Source: Ruminococcus sp.
GTDB taxonomy: Bacteria > Bacillota > Clostridia > Oscillospirales > Ruminococcaceae
Direction: 5' to 3'
Length of the DNA stretch: 49,195 bases
Assembly (NCBI GenBank): GCA_017472145.1
Contig: JAFUQX010000029.1
Location: forward strand, 1-49,195
Position 1 is the first letter of the stretch, and each line of letters starts with the position of its first letter. The notes below the pieces were generated by a model. It was not told the DNA's origin and did no database searches. It saw only the letters and a list, made by a program, of their open reading frames with translations. A program made the translations under genes and the position numbers. Positions 15,498 through 26,937 of this stretch are shown piece after piece.

Positions 15498-18400
15498 TTA
15501 GTTCAGGCCGGGGATGTTTGCAGACGGCGCAGGAGCATTGTGCTCCAGATAGCTGTCGCTCTTTACAATTTTCACGTTGTTGTAAACGTCCATACCCGTA
15601 CCAGCCGGAAGCAGCTTACCGATGATAACATTCTCCTTCAGACCATACAGGTAGTCACTCTTACCGCGGATGGCCGCATCGGAGAGCGCCTTTGTGGTTT
15701 CCTGGAAGGAGGCCGCAGACAGGAAGCTGTCGGAGCTGGATGCAGCCTTTGTAATACCCTGAAGAACAGGAGATACAGTAACAAAGGACAGATCGGTCTC
15801 GCCGTTGTTCATGCGCTCCTGGATCTCAGCGTTGATGTCGCTGACCTTCTTCTTATCGATGAGTGTGCCGGGAAGCAGATAGCTGCTGCCGGAATCCTCG
15901 ATCTTGATCTTGCGGAGCATCTGACGAACGATAACCTCAATGTGCTTGTCATTGATATCTACACCCTGGAGACGGTATACCTTCTGAACTTCCTTGATGA
16001 TGTAGTCCTGTACAGCATCTACACCCAGAATGCTCAGGATATCGCCCGGATAGATGTTACCCTCTGTGAGACGTGTGCCCTTGTCGATCTGTTCGCCTTC
16101 ACGGACACGGATCTTCAGGCTGTAGTGGATCGGATATTCCTCAGACTCACCGGTCTCTGTATTGGTCACGTAAATAGTACGTGCAGTCTTGATTTCTTCG
16201 ATGTGGACTGTACCGCTGATGCGGGACAGAATGGCCGCACTCTTGGGATGACGGCTCTCGAACAGTTCCTCTACACGAGGCAGACCCTGTGTGATATCCT
16301 CGGCCGATGCGATACCGCCGGTATGGAAGGTACGCATGGTCAGCTGTGTACCCGGTTCACCGATGGACTGAGCGGCGATAACGCCTACGGTCTCACCGAC
16401 AGAAACCAGATTGCCGTTGGCCAAGTTCATACCATAGCACTTTGCACATACGCCCTGCTTTGCACGGCAGGCCAGTACAGAGCGGATCTTTACAGATTCA
16501 ATGCCGGCTTCGGAGATCTTGGCGGCATCTGATTCGGTCAGCATCTTGCTTTTGGAGATCATCAGCTCGCCTGTAGCCGGATCCTTCAGATCGTCAACCA
16601 GATAACGTCCGACCAGACGATCCTGGAGCTTTTCGATCAGCTCATTGCCGTTACGGATCTCGTATACAGTCAGGCCATCCTCAGCACAGCAATCCTGTTC
16701 ACGGATGATTACCTCCTGAGATACGTCAACCAGACGTCTGGTCAGATAACCAGAGTCGGCGGTACGCAGAGCGGTATCAGCCAGACCCTTACGGGCTCCA
16801 CGGGAGGAGATGAAGTATTCCAGAATGTTCAGACCTTCACGGTAGTTGGAACGAATCGGCATCTCGATGGTTGCACCGGATGTGTTGGCGATCAGACCAC
16901 GCATGCCGGCCAGCTGACGAATCTGGCTCATACTACCACGGGCACCGGAGTCCGCCATCATAAAGATGGGGTTGTACTGATCCAGACCGTTCTTCAGAGC
17001 GGTTGTAACGTCCTCTGTAGCCTGGTTCCAGATCTGTACAAAGCGTGTGGACTTCTCCGCAGCGGAAATATAGCCGTATTCATACTGCATATTGATGTCT
17101 GCGATCTGATTATCAGCCGCATCGATGATCTCCTTCTTCTGCTTCGGAATCTCAGCGTCGCATACAGCAACGGTAATAGCAGCCTTTGTGGAGTATTTAA
17201 AGCCAGTGGCCTTGATCTTATCCAGAACCTCAGAGGTGGTGGCTGTGCCGTGGATCTTAATGCAGCGGTCGATGATCTGACCCAGCTGCTTCTTGCCAAC
17301 CAGGAACGCGATCTCCAGGTCGAACTGATGATCGGAGCTGGTACGGTCTACATAGCCCAGATTCTGAGGAATATTTGCGTTGAAGATCAGACGGCCCACG
17401 GTACAGTCGATCAGCTTGGAAACCTTCTTGTCGCCGATGTCCTTTGTAATGCGGACCTTGATTCTTGCGTGAATGGACACATCGCCCTCATTATAAGCCA
17501 TGAGTGCTTCATCGATGTCACGGAATACCTTGCCTTCGCCCTTTTCGCCGATCTTCTCCATGGTCAGGTAGTAGGAGCCCAGAACCATATCCTGTGTCGG
17601 AACGGCCACCGGACGTCCGTCGGAGGGCTTGAGGAGGTTATTGGCAGCCAGCATGAGGAAACGAGCCTCTGCCTGTGCTTCAGCGGACAGGGGCAGGTGA
17701 ACCGCCATCTGGTCACCGTCGAAGTCTGCATTGAACGCAGAGCATACCAGCGGGTGGAGTTTCAGTGCACGGCCCTCAACGAGAATCGGCTCGAAGGCCT
17801 GAATACCCAGACGGTGCAGTGTGGGAGCACGGTTCAGCAGAACCGGATGATCCTTGATGACATCCTCCAGTGCATCCCATACCTCCGGAGAAGCATGGTC
17901 TACCTTCTTGCGGGCACTCTTGATGTTCTGGATGACCTTGGTATCCACCAGGCGTTTGAGAACGAAGGGCTTGAACAGCTCCAGAGCCATTTCCTTGGGC
18001 AGACCGCACTGATACATCTTCAGCTCCGGACCGACTACGATAACGGAACGGCCGGAATAGTCAACACGCTTACCCAGCAGGTTCTGACGGAAGCGTCCCT
18101 GCTTACCCTTCAGCATATCAGAGAGGGACTTCAGCGCACGGTTGTTCGGGCCGGTAACCGGTCGGCCGTGACGGCCGTTGTCGATCAGAGCGTCAACGGC
18201 TTCCTGAAGCATTCTCTTTTCGTTTCTCACGATGATGTCCGGGGCTTCCAGCTCCAGCATTCTCTTGAGTCGGTTGTTACGGTTGATTACACGGCGGTAC
18301 AGGTCGTTCAGGTCAGAGGTTGCATAACGTCCGCCGTCCAGCATAACCATGGGGCGCAGATCCGGCGGGATAACCGGTACAGCTGTAAGGATCATCCATT

Positions 18401-19070
18401 CCGGACGGTTGCCGGAGAGACGGAAAGCCTCCACGATATCCAGACGCTTGAGCAGCTTCAGACGCTTCTGACCGGAAGCCAGATCTACCAGCTCCTCCTT
18501 CAGCTCAGCAGAAAGCGCATCCAGATCGATCTCCTTGAGCAGCTCATAGATGGCCTCTGCACCCATAGAGGCCTTGAATTCATCGCCGTACTTTTCCCGG
18601 AAGGAGATATATTCCTTCTCCGTGAGCAGCTGCTTCTTGAACAGCTCGGTGTTGCCCGGATCGACAACGATATATTTTGTAAAGTAGAGGACTTCCTCCA
18701 GACGCTTCTGAGAGATCTCCAGCATCTGGCCGATACGGGACGGAGTGCCCTTGAAATACCAGATGTGAGAAACCGGTGCAGCCAGCTCAATGTGGCCCAT
18801 ACGCTCACGGCGCACCTTGGCTCGGGTAACCTCAACGCCGCAGCGGTCGCAGACCTTACCCTTGAAGCGGATTTTCTTGAACTTGCCGCAGTGACATTCC
18901 CAGTCCTTTGTCGGGCCGAAGATACGCTCGCAATACAGGCCGTCCCGTTCCGGCTTCTGTGTACGATAGTTGATGGTTTCCGGACGTTCTACTGCGCCGT
19001 AAGACCATTCCCGGATACGCTCCGGAGAGGCCAGACCAATTTTAATGGATTCAAATGTATTAAATTCCAA
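15498..19070 (-). CDS. rpoC: DNA-directed RNA polymerase subunit beta'
   Basis: 1190 residues, the usual length for Firmicutes. The catalytic NADFDGDQM motif places the three Mg-binding Asp at 449, 451 and 453. Zinc sites are visible in [23 protein letters not shown] near residue 59 and in [13 protein letters not shown]. The start is TTG 19070, behind a perfect AGGAGG with 7-nt spacing; no ATG or GTG is close by. It follows rpoB by 92 bp in the same operon. The gap holds a short hairpin (ATGCGGA/TCCGCAT) without a U tract. Confidence 0.98.
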   Translation of the reverse strand: MEFNTFESIKIGLASPERIREWSYGAVERPETINYRTQKPERDGLYCERIFGPTKDWECHCGKFKKIRFKGKVCDRCGVEVTRAKVRRERMGHIELAAPVSHIWYFKGTPSRIGQMLEISQKRLEEVLYFTKYIVVDPGNTELFKKQLLTEKEYISFREKYGDEFKASMGAEAIYELLKEIDLDALSAELKEELVDLASGQKRLKLLKRLDIVEAFRLSGNRPEWMILTAVPVIPPDLRPMVMLDGGRYATSDLNDLYRRVINRNNRLKRMLELEAPDIIVRNEKRMLQEAVDALIDNGRHGRPVTGPNNRALKSLSDMLKGKQGRFRQNLLGKRVDYSGRSVIVVGPELKMYQCGLPKEMALELFKPFVLKRLVDTKVIQNIKSARKKVDHASPEVWDALEDVIKDHPVLLNRAPTLHRLGIQAFEPILVEGRALKLHPLVCSAFNADFDGDQMAVHLPLSAEAQAEARFLMLAANNLLKPSDGRPVAVPTQDMVLGSYYLTMEKIGEKGEGKVFRDIDEALMAYNEGDVSIHARIKVRITKDIGDKKVSKLIDCTVGRLIFNANIPQNLGYVDRTSSDHQFDLEIAFLVGKKQLGQIIDRCIKIHGTATTSEVLDKIKATGFKYSTKAAITVAVCDAEIPKQKKEIIDAADNQIADINMQYEYGYISAAEKSTRFVQIWNQATEDVTTALKNGLDQYNPIFMMADSGARGSMSQIRQLAGMRGLIANTSGATIEMPIRSNYREGLNILEYFISSRGARKGLADTALRTADSGYLTRRLVDVSQEVIIREQDCCAEDGLTVYEIRNGNELIEKLQDRLVGRYLVDDLKDPATGELMISKSKMLTESDAAKISEAGIESVKIRSVLACRAKQGVCAKCYGMNLANGNLVSVGETVGVIAAQSIGEPGTQLTMRTFHTGGIASAEDITQGLPRVEELFESRHPKSAAILSRISGTVHIEEIKTARTIYVTNTETGESEEYPIHYSLKIRVREGEQIDKGTRLTEGNIYPGDILSILGVDAVQDYIIKEVQKVYRLQGVDINDKHIEVIVRQMLRKIKIEDSGSSYLLPGTLIDKKKVSDINAEIQERMNNGETDLSFVTVSPVLQGITKAASSSDSFLSAASFQETTKALSDAAIRGKSDYLYGLKENVIIGKLLPAGTGMDVYNNVKIVKSDSYLEHNAPAPSANIPGLN

Positions 19071-19162
19071 ACCGCTACCTCCTGAATAATTAAACAGATT
19101 GAATATATGGTTAAGCGGATGATGCGGAAGCCGAGCCTCCGCATTCCGGCAGGTGGTAAAAC

Positions 19163-22100
19163 TTAAATGAACATGTCGTCATCTGAGTTGTCACTGAACA
19201 TCATGTCGTCGTCATCGCTTCCGCTCAGCATATCGGCTTCCTCATCCTCATCCATATCGGAATCCTTGAAGGAATAGCCGGCATTTTCCAGATCCTCTTC
19301 TGCTTCGTCATAGAATGCAGTTTCATTGGTATCCTCGTCCGCATAGGCTGTGGACTGCGGAGACATCTTGTCATCATCGTCGAAGGTAGCCTTCAGATCG
19401 ATCTCCTCCTGATTGCGGTCGAGTACACGGATATCCAGACCCAGGGACTGCAGCTCCTTGATCAGAACCTTGAAGGATTCCGGAATACCCGGCTTCGGAA
19501 CATTCTGACCCTTTACGATGGCCTCGTAGGTATTGACACGGCCCACGGTATCGTCGGACTTTACAGTCAGGATCTCCTGAAGTGTATAGGCTGCACCATA
19601 AGCCTCCAGGGCCCATACCTCCATCTCACCGAAGCGCTGGCCGCCGAACTGAGCCTTACCGCCCAGAGGCTGCTGTGTTACCAGTGCATACGGGCCGACA
19701 GAACGTGCGTGGATCTTATCATCTACCAGGTGGTGGAGCTTGAGGTAGTACATGTAGCCGACGGTTACACGGTTATCGAACTTTTCACCGGTACGGCCGT
19801 CATACAGGGTGAACTTGCCGTCCTCAGACATTTCCAGAGCCTTGGGGTTGATCACCTTATCCATAGGCTTGAGGTCGAATTCATCCTCACGGTGAGCGGC
19901 ATTGCGCTCATTGGCCTCACGGAAGCATGCACGGATATCATCCTCGTGTGCACCGTCGAATACAGGCGTCATAATGTGCCAGCCCAGAGCCTTGGCGGCC
20001 ATACCCAGATGAACCTCCAGAACCTGTCCGATGTTCATACGGGACGGTACGCCCAGGGGGTTGAGCACGATATCCAGCGGAGTGCCATCCGGCAGGAACG
20101 GCATATCTTCTTCCGGCAGAATACGGGAAACGACACCCTTGTTACCATGACGTCCGGCCATCTTATCGCCGATGGAGATCTTACGCTTCTGTGCAATATA
20201 GCAGCGAACCAGCTTGTTTACGCCTGCACTCAGCTCGTCACAGTTTTCACGGGTAAAGATCTTTACGTCTACGATGATACCGGCCTCGCCGTGCGGAACC
20301 TTCAGGGAGTTGTCACGGACTTCACGGGCCTTTTCGCCAAAGATTGCACGCAGCAGGCGTTCCTCAGCAGTCAGCTCGGTCTCACCCTTCGGGGTAACCT
20401 TACCAACCAGGATATCGCCGGCGTGAACCTCCGCACCGATGCGGATGATACCGTTCTCGTCCAGATCCTTCAGTGCGTCTTCACCTACGTTGGGGATATC
20501 ACGGGTGATTTCCTCCGGGCCGAGCTTTGTATCACGGCACTCGATCTCATATTCTTCAATATGAACAGAGGTAAATACATCCTCACGAACCAGACGCTCG
20601 TTCAGCAGAACGGCATCCTCATAGTTGTAGCCTTCCCAGGTCATGAAGCCGATGAGGGCATTCTTACCCAGGGAGATCTCACCGTCAGCCGTAGCCGGGC
20701 CGTCGGCCAGAACCTGTCCCTTTGTCACCTTGTCGCCCAGATTTACAATGGGCTTCTGGTTTACGCAGGTGCCCTGGTTGGAGCGCTTGAACTTGGACAG
20801 CTTGTAGTTATATACATTTTCGTTTTCGTCGGTTACTATGATCTCATCAGCACAAACGGAGGTAACCACACCGTCTGCTTCAGCCAGAACGCAGACACCG
20901 GAGTCGACCGCAGCCTTATATTCCATACCTGTGCCGACAAAGGGACGCTCGGTACGCAGCAGCGGCACAGCCTGACGCTGCATGTTGGAGCCCATGAGTG
21001 CACGGTTTGCGTCGTCGTTTTCCAGGAAGGGGATCATGGAGGTTGCGACAGAAACTACCATCTTCGGGGATACATCCATGAAATCGATCTTTTCCTTTTC
21101 GATTTCCAGGATCTGATCACGGAAACGGGCTGCAACCTTTTCGTTTGCAAAGGTGCTGTCCTCCGTCAGCGGTTCGTTCGCCTGCGCAACAATATAGTTA
21201 TCCTCCATATCCGCAGTCATATAGACGACCTCGCCGGTAACAACACCGGTGGCCTTGTCTACACGGCGGTAGGGGGCTTCGATAAAGCCGTATTCATTGA
21301 TACGTGCAAAGGTAGCCAGATAGGAGATCAGACCGATGTTCGGACCTTCCGGCGTCTCGATGGGGCACATGCGTCCGTAGTGGCTGTAGTGTACGTCACG
21401 AACCTCAAATCCGGCTCTGTCTCTGGACAGACCGCCCGGACCCAGGGCAGACAGACGGCGCTTGTGTGTCAGCTCAGCCAGAGGGTTGTTCTGATCCATG
21501 AACTGAGACAGCGGAGAGGAGCCGAAGAATTCCTTGATGGCCGCCGTAATGGGACGGATATTGATCAGAGCCTGGGGTGTTACCACGTCCATATCCTGAG
21601 CCTGGATGTTCATACGCTCACGGATGACACGCTCCATACGGGTAAAGCCGATGCGGAACTGATTCTGCAAAAGCTCACCGACAGAACGGATACGGCGGTT
21701 GCCCAGGTGGTCGATATCATCCTGTGTGCCGACGCCCTCGCACAGATTCATAAAGTAGCTGATGGATGCATAGATATCATCCAGAAGCAGGTGCTTGGGA
21801 ACCAGCTCATCACGGCGCTTGCGGACAGCCTCTTCGATTTCAGCCTCGTCAGCCGCATTCTCCAGAATGTCACGGAGTACCGGGAAGGATACCTTCTCAC
21901 GGATGCCGTACTTTGCAGCGTCAAAGGAAACGAAGTTGCGGATGTCGACCATGCAGTTTCCGATGACCTTTATTTCTCTCTTTACGAAGTGAACTGCGTT
22001 TTCGCCGGTTTCGGTTACATAATATTCTCTGCATTCTACGGTGAGGAAGGCTTCCTTAACGCCGGCCTCCTGAATCTTCTCAGCCTGATCATAGGTCAGG

Positions 22101-23029
22101 ACCGTGCCGGCCTCAAAAAGCAGCTCGCCGGTCAGCGGATCTGCAACCGGGCGGGACAGCTCGTGTCCGGCCAGACGGCTTGCAATACCCAGCTTTTTAT
22201 TGTACTTATAACGGCCGAACTGGCACATATCATAACGCTTTGCATCAAAGAACAGATTGTTCAGATGTGTCTGGGAGCTTTCCACCGTAGGCGGCTCACC
22301 CGGACGGAGCTTCTTGTACAGGTCGATCAGCGCATCCTCACGGTTCTTTGTAGTATCCTTGGCGATGGTCTGAGTCAGGCGCTCATCTGTGCCGAACATT
22401 TCGAGGATCTCCTCATCACTGCCCAGACCCAGTGCACGGATAAAGGTTGTGATCGGGATCTTACGGTTTTTATCAATACGGACATACACAACATCGTTGG
22501 AGTCCATTTCATATTCAAGCCATGCACCGCGGTTGGGGATGATCTGTGTCTTGAACAGATCCTTACCGGTGCGGTCCTTCTCGGAGGAATAGTATGCGCC
22601 CGGAGAACGAACGAGCTGAGATACGATAACACGCTCTGCACCGTTGATAACGAAAGTACCGCTCTTGGTCATCAGCGGGAAGTCACCCATATAGACTTCA
22701 CTTTCCTTGACTTCGCCGGTTTCCTTGTTCCAGAGTGTGGCCGTTACGCGCAGCGGTGCTGCATAGGTCACGTCCCGCTCCTTACACTCGGTAATGGTGT
22801 ACTTGGGCTTATCATCAAACTTGTAGTCGATAAAATTCAAAACAAGATTGCCGTTGTAATCGGTGATTGAGGAAAATTCCTGGAACACATCACGCAGACC
22901 GACTTCACGGAACCAATTGTACGAGTTGATCTGTACTTCGATCAGATTGGGCATATCAAGAACCTCGTTGATTTTACCGAAGTTCATTCTGACATTTTTT
23001 CCAAGCTGCTTTGGCGTAACATTCACCAT
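19163..23029 (-). CDS. rpoB: DNA-directed RNA polymerase subunit beta
   Basis: 1288 residues from ATG 23029, which has GAAGGAGG 11 bp upstream and gives the family-typical start [29 protein letters not shown]. The frame stays open upstream to a GTG at 23110, but that stretch contains the ribosome site and is probably leader. The rifampicin region is of the sensitive type ([26 protein letters not shown]). After the normal end ([16 protein letters not shown]) there is an extra tail of about 75 residues. It is dominated by Asp, Glu, Ser and Met and ends DDDMFI. Confidence 0.97.
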   Translation of the reverse strand: MVNVTPKQLGKNVRMNFGKINEVLDMPNLIEVQINSYNWFREVGLRDVFQEFSSITDYNGNLVLNFIDYKFDDKPKYTITECKERDVTYAAPLRVTATLWNKETGEVKESEVYMGDFPLMTKSGTFVINGAERVIVSQLVRSPGAYYSSEKDRTGKDLFKTQIIPNRGAWLEYEMDSNDVVYVRIDKNRKIPITTFIRALGLGSDEEILEMFGTDERLTQTIAKDTTKNREDALIDLYKKLRPGEPPTVESSQTHLNNLFFDAKRYDMCQFGRYKYNKKLGIASRLAGHELSRPVADPLTGELLFEAGTVLTYDQAEKIQEAGVKEAFLTVECREYYVTETGENAVHFVKREIKVIGNCMVDIRNFVSFDAAKYGIREKVSFPVLRDILENAADEAEIEEAVRKRRDELVPKHLLLDDIYASISYFMNLCEGVGTQDDIDHLGNRRIRSVGELLQNQFRIGFTRMERVIRERMNIQAQDMDVVTPQALINIRPITAAIKEFFGSSPLSQFMDQNNPLAELTHKRRLSALGPGGLSRDRAGFEVRDVHYSHYGRMCPIETPEGPNIGLISYLATFARINEYGFIEAPYRRVDKATGVVTGEVVYMTADMEDNYIVAQANEPLTEDSTFANEKVAARFRDQILEIEKEKIDFMDVSPKMVVSVATSMIPFLENDDANRALMGSNMQRQAVPLLRTERPFVGTGMEYKAAVDSGVCVLAEADGVVTSVCADEIIVTDENENVYNYKLSKFKRSNQGTCVNQKPIVNLGDKVTKGQVLADGPATADGEISLGKNALIGFMTWEGYNYEDAVLLNERLVREDVFTSVHIEEYEIECRDTKLGPEEITRDIPNVGEDALKDLDENGIIRIGAEVHAGDILVGKVTPKGETELTAEERLLRAIFGEKAREVRDNSLKVPHGEAGIIVDVKIFTRENCDELSAGVNKLVRCYIAQKRKISIGDKMAGRHGNKGVVSRILPEEDMPFLPDGTPLDIVLNPLGVPSRMNIGQVLEVHLGMAAKALGWHIMTPVFDGAHEDDIRACFREANERNAAHREDEFDLKPMDKVINPKALEMSEDGKFTLYDGRTGEKFDNRVTVGYMYYLKLHHLVDDKIHARSVGPYALVTQQPLGGKAQFGGQRFGEMEVWALEAYGAAYTLQEILTVKSDDTVGRVNTYEAIVKGQNVPKPGIPESFKVLIKELQSLGLDIRVLDRNQEEIDLKATFDDDDKMSPQSTAYADEDTNETAFYDEAEEDLENAGYSFKDSDMDEDEEADMLSGSDDDDMMFSDNSDDDMFI

Positions 23030-23110
23030 AGGCGAAAAACCTCCTTCGTTCTCGTCAAAAGAATAGACGTTATCTGTTTCAGTGCGATTCAAATTTTTTT
23101 CGGAAAACAC

Positions 23111-23140
23111 TTGACAGACGGGAATGTAATGTGGTATACT
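23111..23140 (+). promoter_or_regulatory. Promoter pointing toward comM
   Basis: -35 TTGACA, 18-bp spacer, -10 TATACT. It lies inside the rpoB leader, giving a comM leader of about 250 nt in which I see nothing recognisable. The gap between rpoB and comM (23030-23399) thus holds two divergent, overlapping transcription units. Confidence 0.65.
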
Positions 23141-23173
23141 AATTTACATGAGAAATGTAAAAATCTACATTAC
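23126..23173. promoter_or_regulatory. Nested inverted repeats in the rpoB leader / comM promoter
   Basis: GTAATGT (23126-23132) pairs with ACATTAC (23167-23173), and inside it TTTACAT (23143-23149) pairs with ATGTAAA (23155-23161). It covers the comM -10 and would form a hairpin at the very 5' end of the rpoB mRNA. Function unknown: operator or mRNA-stabilising structure. Confidence 0.6.
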
Positions 23174-23186
23174 GATGCATTATATC

Positions 23187-23215
23187 ATTATATAGTATTC
23201 CGGGTGCTTTGTCAA
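23187..23215 (-). promoter_or_regulatory. Promoter of rpoBC
   Basis: Consensus -35 TTGACA, 17-bp spacer, -10 TATAAT on the minus strand, giving a leader of about 150 nt before rpoB. Confidence 0.88.
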
Positions 23216-23399
23216 GCACTTTTTTTGTATTTTGTGCATATTTATAAAAACCGCTGTATTCCCATGCTGCGGTTTTGTTATATTTACAAATCTCCTCCGG
23301 AAAAGGATTTCCAGGAGGGAAGCGGAAAATCGTCTTTACATTTTCCGGCCGGTGTGATATACTAAAAACAGCTGTAAATCCAGAAGGGAGATGGGCGTT

Positions 23400-24941
23400 T
23401 TGTATAGCAAAATCAGCAGTCTGGGACTGTTTGGTCTGAATGCATTTCATGTAGATGTAGAAGTAGATGTAGGCCGGGGCATGCCCCGTTTTGAAATTGT
23501 GGGTCTGCCGGATGCCTCTGTCCGGGAGAGCCGGGAGCGGATCCGTGCAGCCCTTTGTGCGATGGATGTAAACATTCCCAGCAAGCGGATCGTGGTAAAT
23601 CTTGCACCGGCGGATGTGCGCAAAAGCGGCACGATGCACGATCTGGCCATTTTTATCGGCGTGCTGAATTCTCTGGGCGGGATTTCTGCCTCGCTGAAGG
23701 GAAAATGCTTTATCGGGGAGGTATCCCTGAATGGGGAGGTGCGTCCGGTAAACGGCGTGCTGCCCATGACGATCCTGGCCCGGAAGAGCAATATCAAGGA
23801 GCTGTATGTTCCGGAGGGGAATGCGGTGGAGGCGGCGGCCATCGAGGGTGTGACGGTTTATGGCGTTCCCAGCGTACAGGCGCTTCTGGCTCACCTCGAT
23901 GGAACAAAGCCGCTGTCAAAGGCTGTGTTTTCCAGTGCAGAGAAAGAGCCGGAGGGCATAAAGGTCGATTTTCGTGACGTCCGGGGTCAGCGCAGCATAA
24001 AGCGGGCCTTGGAGGTGGTAGCGGCCGGCGGACACAATGTACTGATGATCGGTGCACCAGGCAGCGGCAAGAGCATGCTGGCCAAGCGGCTGCCTACCAT
24101 TCTTCCGGAGATGACCATGGAGGAGTCCCTGGAAACCACCAATGTCTATTCCATTTCCGGTATGCTGGATCCTCGGTCGCCGCTCATGACCAGGCGGCCC
24201 TTCCGTTCGCCCCACCACACCATATCCGGCGTGGGACTGGTCGGCGGCGGAGCAGTACCCCATCCGGGGGAGATCTCCCTTGCTCACAACGGGCTGCTGT
24301 TTCTGGATGAGCTGGCGGAATTTGACCGGAGAACGCTGGATATCATGCGGCAGCCTCTGGAGGATCATGTTGTAACGATCACCCGTGCTTCCGGTACGAT
24401 TACATATCCCTGCCGCTTTATGCTGGTGGGAGCGATGAACCCGTGTCCCTGCGGATACTATGGACATCCCAAGAAAAAGTGTACCTGTGCGCCTCAGCAG
24501 GTGCAGAAATATCTTTCCAAGATCTCCGGGCCGCTGATGGAGCGCTTTGATCTGTGCCTGGAGATCGAGCCGGTCGAGTTTGACGAGCTGTCTGACGCAA
24601 AGGTACCGGAAAGCTCGGCGGAGATCCGGGAGCGTGTCCGTGCGGCGAGAGCAGTTCAGGCCAGACGCTTCCGCGGAACGGGTATCACCTGCAATGCACA
24701 GATTCCTGACGGCCAGCTTCAGAAATACTGCCCCATGACCCCGCAGGCCAGTGAAGTGATCCAGAATGCCTTTGACCGGCTGGGGCTGAGTGCCCGGAAC
24801 TACAGCCGGATCCTGAAGGTAGCCCGTACCATTGCGGATATGGCCTGCTCGGAGACAATAGAGCGGAATCATGCAGCGGCAGCGATTCAGTACAGCAGTC
24901 TGAGCTGGGATTTCGGCGCTGCAAAGAGCGAAAAGAAATAG
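23400..24941 (+). CDS. comM: Mg-chelatase-like AAA ATPase (ComM/YifB family)
   Basis: 513 residues. The N-terminal S5-fold/Lon-like domain (YSKISSLGLFGLNAFHVDVEVD...FEIVGLPDASVRES) is followed by an AAA+ domain with Walker A GAPGSGKS at 218-225 and Walker B LLFLDELAEF. A C-terminal helical domain ends the protein. ComM of Vibrio is a hexameric helicase that aids branch migration of incoming DNA during transformation. I prefer the TTG start at 23400, 9 nt after AAGGGAG. The ATG at 23391 directly abuts that ribosome site. It is followed 31 bp later by rodA. Confidence 0.92.
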   Translation: MYSKISSLGLFGLNAFHVDVEVDVGRGMPRFEIVGLPDASVRESRERIRAALCAMDVNIPSKRIVVNLAPADVRKSGTMHDLAIFIGVLNSLGGISASLKGKCFIGEVSLNGEVRPVNGVLPMTILARKSNIKELYVPEGNAVEAAAIEGVTVYGVPSVQALLAHLDGTKPLSKAVFSSAEKEPEGIKVDFRDVRGQRSIKRALEVVAAGGHNVLMIGAPGSGKSMLAKRLPTILPEMTMEESLETTNVYSISGMLDPRSPLMTRRPFRSPHHTISGVGLVGGGAVPHPGEISLAHNGLLFLDELAEFDRRTLDIMRQPLEDHVVTITRASGTITYPCRFMLVGAMNPCPCGYYGHPKKKCTCAPQQVQKYLSKISGPLMERFDLCLEIEPVEFDELSDAKVPESSAEIRERVRAARAVQARRFRGTGITCNAQIPDGQLQKYCPMTPQASEVIQNAFDRLGLSARNYSRILKVARTIADMACSETIERNHAAAAIQYSSLSWDFGAAKSEKK

Positions 24942-24972
24942 CAGATACAGAGAACAGAAGAAAGGAACAGAG

Positions 24973-26115
24973 ATGAAGGAGTTTCGGGAACAATTGGCGG
25001 ACTATTTCCGCAGGCTGGACAAAACGCTGATTCTTGCGGCGCTGGCCTGCTCGGTGCTGAGCGTGGTGCTGCTGAATTCGATCTATGTAAATGATGTGCT
25101 GGACATCGGCGCTGATGACGGTATAACACAGGCCGTGGCGGCTGTGATCGGCTTTGCGGCCATGATAACCGTGTCAGCGCTGGATTTTCACAAATTCACA
25201 AAGCTCTGGTATATATACGTACCAGTGATACTTCTCATGGTGGTGCTGACCTTTACCTCTCTGGGCTATCAGCGGGAGGGTGCAGACGACCAGGCGTGGC
25301 TGAATCTGGGCTTTATAAGCATTCAGCCGTCGGAATTTTTAAAGATCGTGTTTATCATGACCTTTTCCCTGCATTTGTCCAAGGACGAGGCAAACATGAA
25401 CCATCCGCTGCACATGCTTCTGCTTCTGCTGCATGGAGCGGTTCCTCTGGGAATCGTAGTGCTTCAGGGTGACTATGGTACAGCGGTGGTATTTGCCATG
25501 ATGATGATCATGATGCTCATGATGGCAAATATTGCGTGGCAGTATGTAGCTGCAGCTATGGTGGCCATTCCGGCGGCGGTCTGGGTGATCTGGAACTATG
25601 TGCTGGGCGATCTGCACAAGAACCGTATCCTGGTTCTGCTCAACCCCGGAACAGACCCGGAGGGACTGGAATATCAGCAGGATCTGGGCCTTACAGCGCT
25701 GGCCTCGGGAAAGATCTTTGGTGTAGGCGTTTATAGTGGCGATGAATATATCAGCGTGCCGGAGGTGCACAACGACTTTATTTTTGCCTATGTAGGGGAG
25801 ACCCTGGGCTTTGTAGGGGCTATGGCGGTCGTGCTTGTGCTTACGCTGCTCTGCATGCGTGTGCTTCTGGATGGTCTGCGGCTTCCCGACCGGCAGGGTA
25901 TGCTGATCTGCATGGGCGTCTTTGCCATGCTGCTGACCCACTGCGTGATGAACATCGGAATGGTACTGAAGGTAATGCCGGTAATTGGTATTCCGCTGCC
26001 TTTTCTCAGCGCAGGCGGTTCGGCCACGCTGAGTATGTACATCGCCCTGGGGCTGGTGCTCAGTGCACGGCTGCACAGTGTAAGGCCGCCCAAGGTCCTG
26101 TTTGACCCGGAATAA
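24973..26115 (+). CDS. rodA: SEDS glycosyltransferase, RodA/FtsW family
   Basis: 380 residues, polytopic, with about ten hydrophobic segments. Family marks are WLNLGFISIQPSEFLKI, LQGDYGTAVVF, the extracellular loop region SGKIFGVGVYSGDEYISVPEVHNDFIFAYVGETLG, and the last segment PVIGIPLPFLSAGGSATLSMYIALG. SEDS proteins polymerise lipid II into glycan strands with a class B PBP. RodA (elongation) is favoured over FtsW by overall similarity, but no partner PBP is present in the window. AAAGGAACAG precedes the ATG. Confidence 0.9.
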   Translation: MKEFREQLADYFRRLDKTLILAALACSVLSVVLLNSIYVNDVLDIGADDGITQAVAAVIGFAAMITVSALDFHKFTKLWYIYVPVILLMVVLTFTSLGYQREGADDQAWLNLGFISIQPSEFLKIVFIMTFSLHLSKDEANMNHPLHMLLLLLHGAVPLGIVVLQGDYGTAVVFAMMMIMMLMMANIAWQYVAAAMVAIPAAVWVIWNYVLGDLHKNRILVLLNPGTDPEGLEYQQDLGLTALASGKIFGVGVYSGDEYISVPEVHNDFIFAYVGETLGFVGAMAVVLVLTLLCMRVLLDGLRLPDRQGMLICMGVFAMLLTHCVMNIGMVLKVMPVIGIPLPFLSAGGSATLSMYIALGLVLSARLHSVRPPKVLFDPE

Positions 26116-26195
26116 TGGACGCTCCGGGATGGATGCATTGATTTGGAGGAATCGAATAAAGCTGGATCGGATATGCATTCCTTTTCAGCGGTTAC

Positions 26196-26238
26196 AAAAA
26201 AAGCTGCGGCCTTCTTATAGAGTGCCGCAGCTTTTTTT
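26196..26238. terminator. Bidirectional terminator shared by rodA and rnpB
   Basis: Perfect 15-bp inverted repeat, 26196-26210 with 26224-26238 (A7-GCTGCGGC and its complement), with T runs on both strands. Confidence 0.92.
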
Positions 26239-26588
26239 GGGTATGACCAGGCCTGTAAGCCGGGTTCTGTCGTGTGTGACAATTTATCTAGACCTTGCGT
26301 CGCCGCAAGGTTCGAGCCGCCATTACGCATGATCCATCGGGCCAATGTTATGACCATACGTACCAATAGGCGTTGCATCAGGTAAGGTTTACATAGCAGT
26401 ACAGTCTCCTGCACTCTGGTGCGCTCTTACCGCACCTTTCCACCCTTACTCCCGGAAGGGGAGCGGTATCTCTCTGTTGCACTGGCTCTAAGGTCGCCCT
26501 CGGCTGCCGTTAGCAGCTACCCTGCCCTGTGATGCCCGGACTTTCCTCATGGATTGCTCCACGCTGCCACACAGCCTGCTCATACCTA
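26239..26588 (-). ncRNA. rnpB: RNase P RNA, bacterial class A
   Basis: Catalytic RNA that matures the 5' ends of tRNAs. On the minus strand the 5' part contains GAGGAAAGTCCGGGC and the 3' part ACAGAACCCGGCTTACAGGCC, the universal P4-forming and tail blocks. The outer P1 helix pairs GGTATGA (5' end, near 26586) with TCATACC (26240-26246), and CAGGC with GCCTG, which fixes the ends within a few bases. AGAGTGCAGGAGACTGTACTG lies between them. Promoter at 26593-26621, terminator at 26196-26238. Confidence 0.96.
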
Positions 26589-26592
26589 CTTT

Positions 26593-26621
26593 ATTTTACA
26601 TGAGTTTTGCGCCGTTGTCAA
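26593..26621 (-). promoter_or_regulatory. Promoter of rnpB
   Basis: -35 TTGACA, 17-bp spacer, -10 TAAAAT on the minus strand, with the predicted start 6-7 bases on, exactly at the P1 helix. Confidence 0.9.
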
Positions 26622-26673
26622 GGTTTATTTTTCAGAAGAAGGAACTTTCCTCTCACCGCTTTTGTCAAATTTT

Positions 26674-26931
26674 TCACTTTTCAAACTTTATAAAATCTAC
26701 AACCGCATCATGCAGTTCTATGAAAGGTTCTTCGTTTAAATGGACATTCAATTGTCCCACTGTATCCTCATAGCCATCAAGCACAGCCATGATATCTGCA
26801 ATTAGTTTACCTGTTACATCATACAGCAGATTTTCAGTATCCCGTTCCTGGCAACAGCACAAAGCACTCTGCACACACCTCTCCTGCAAATATCCCATAC
26901 ATTGCAGAAATTTTTTCTGTTCATGATTCAT
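26674..26931 (-). CDS. Small cytosolic protein of unknown function
   Basis: 85 residues, beginning MNHEQKKFLQCMGYLQERCV. It is helical-looking, with an unusual CVQSALCCC cluster near residues 19-27 and an acidic C-terminal half (IMAVLDGYEDTVGQLNVHLNEEP). Its ribosome site GAGGTG lies inside the last codons of the 17-residue reading frame just upstream. The base composition is AT-richer than its neighbours. I recognise no family. Confidence 0.65.
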   Translation of the reverse strand: MNHEQKKFLQCMGYLQERCVQSALCCCQERDTENLLYDVTGKLIADIMAVLDGYEDTVGQLNVHLNEEPFIELHDAVVDFIKFEK

Positions 26932-26937
26932 TTTTTA

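Noticed and set aside
17250-19085. Long plus-strand open frame opposite rpoC (611 codons)
   Set aside because: Mirror frame of a highly conserved gene; no ribosome site and no recognisable domain.
19709-22870. Very long plus-strand open frame opposite rpoB (1053 codons)
   Set aside because: Caused by codon bias of rpoB on the other strand; contains no motif and no start signal.
26300-26330. GGTTCGAGCC resembling a tRNA T-arm
   Set aside because: It lies inside RNase P RNA; no acceptor stem or anticodon arm surrounds it.
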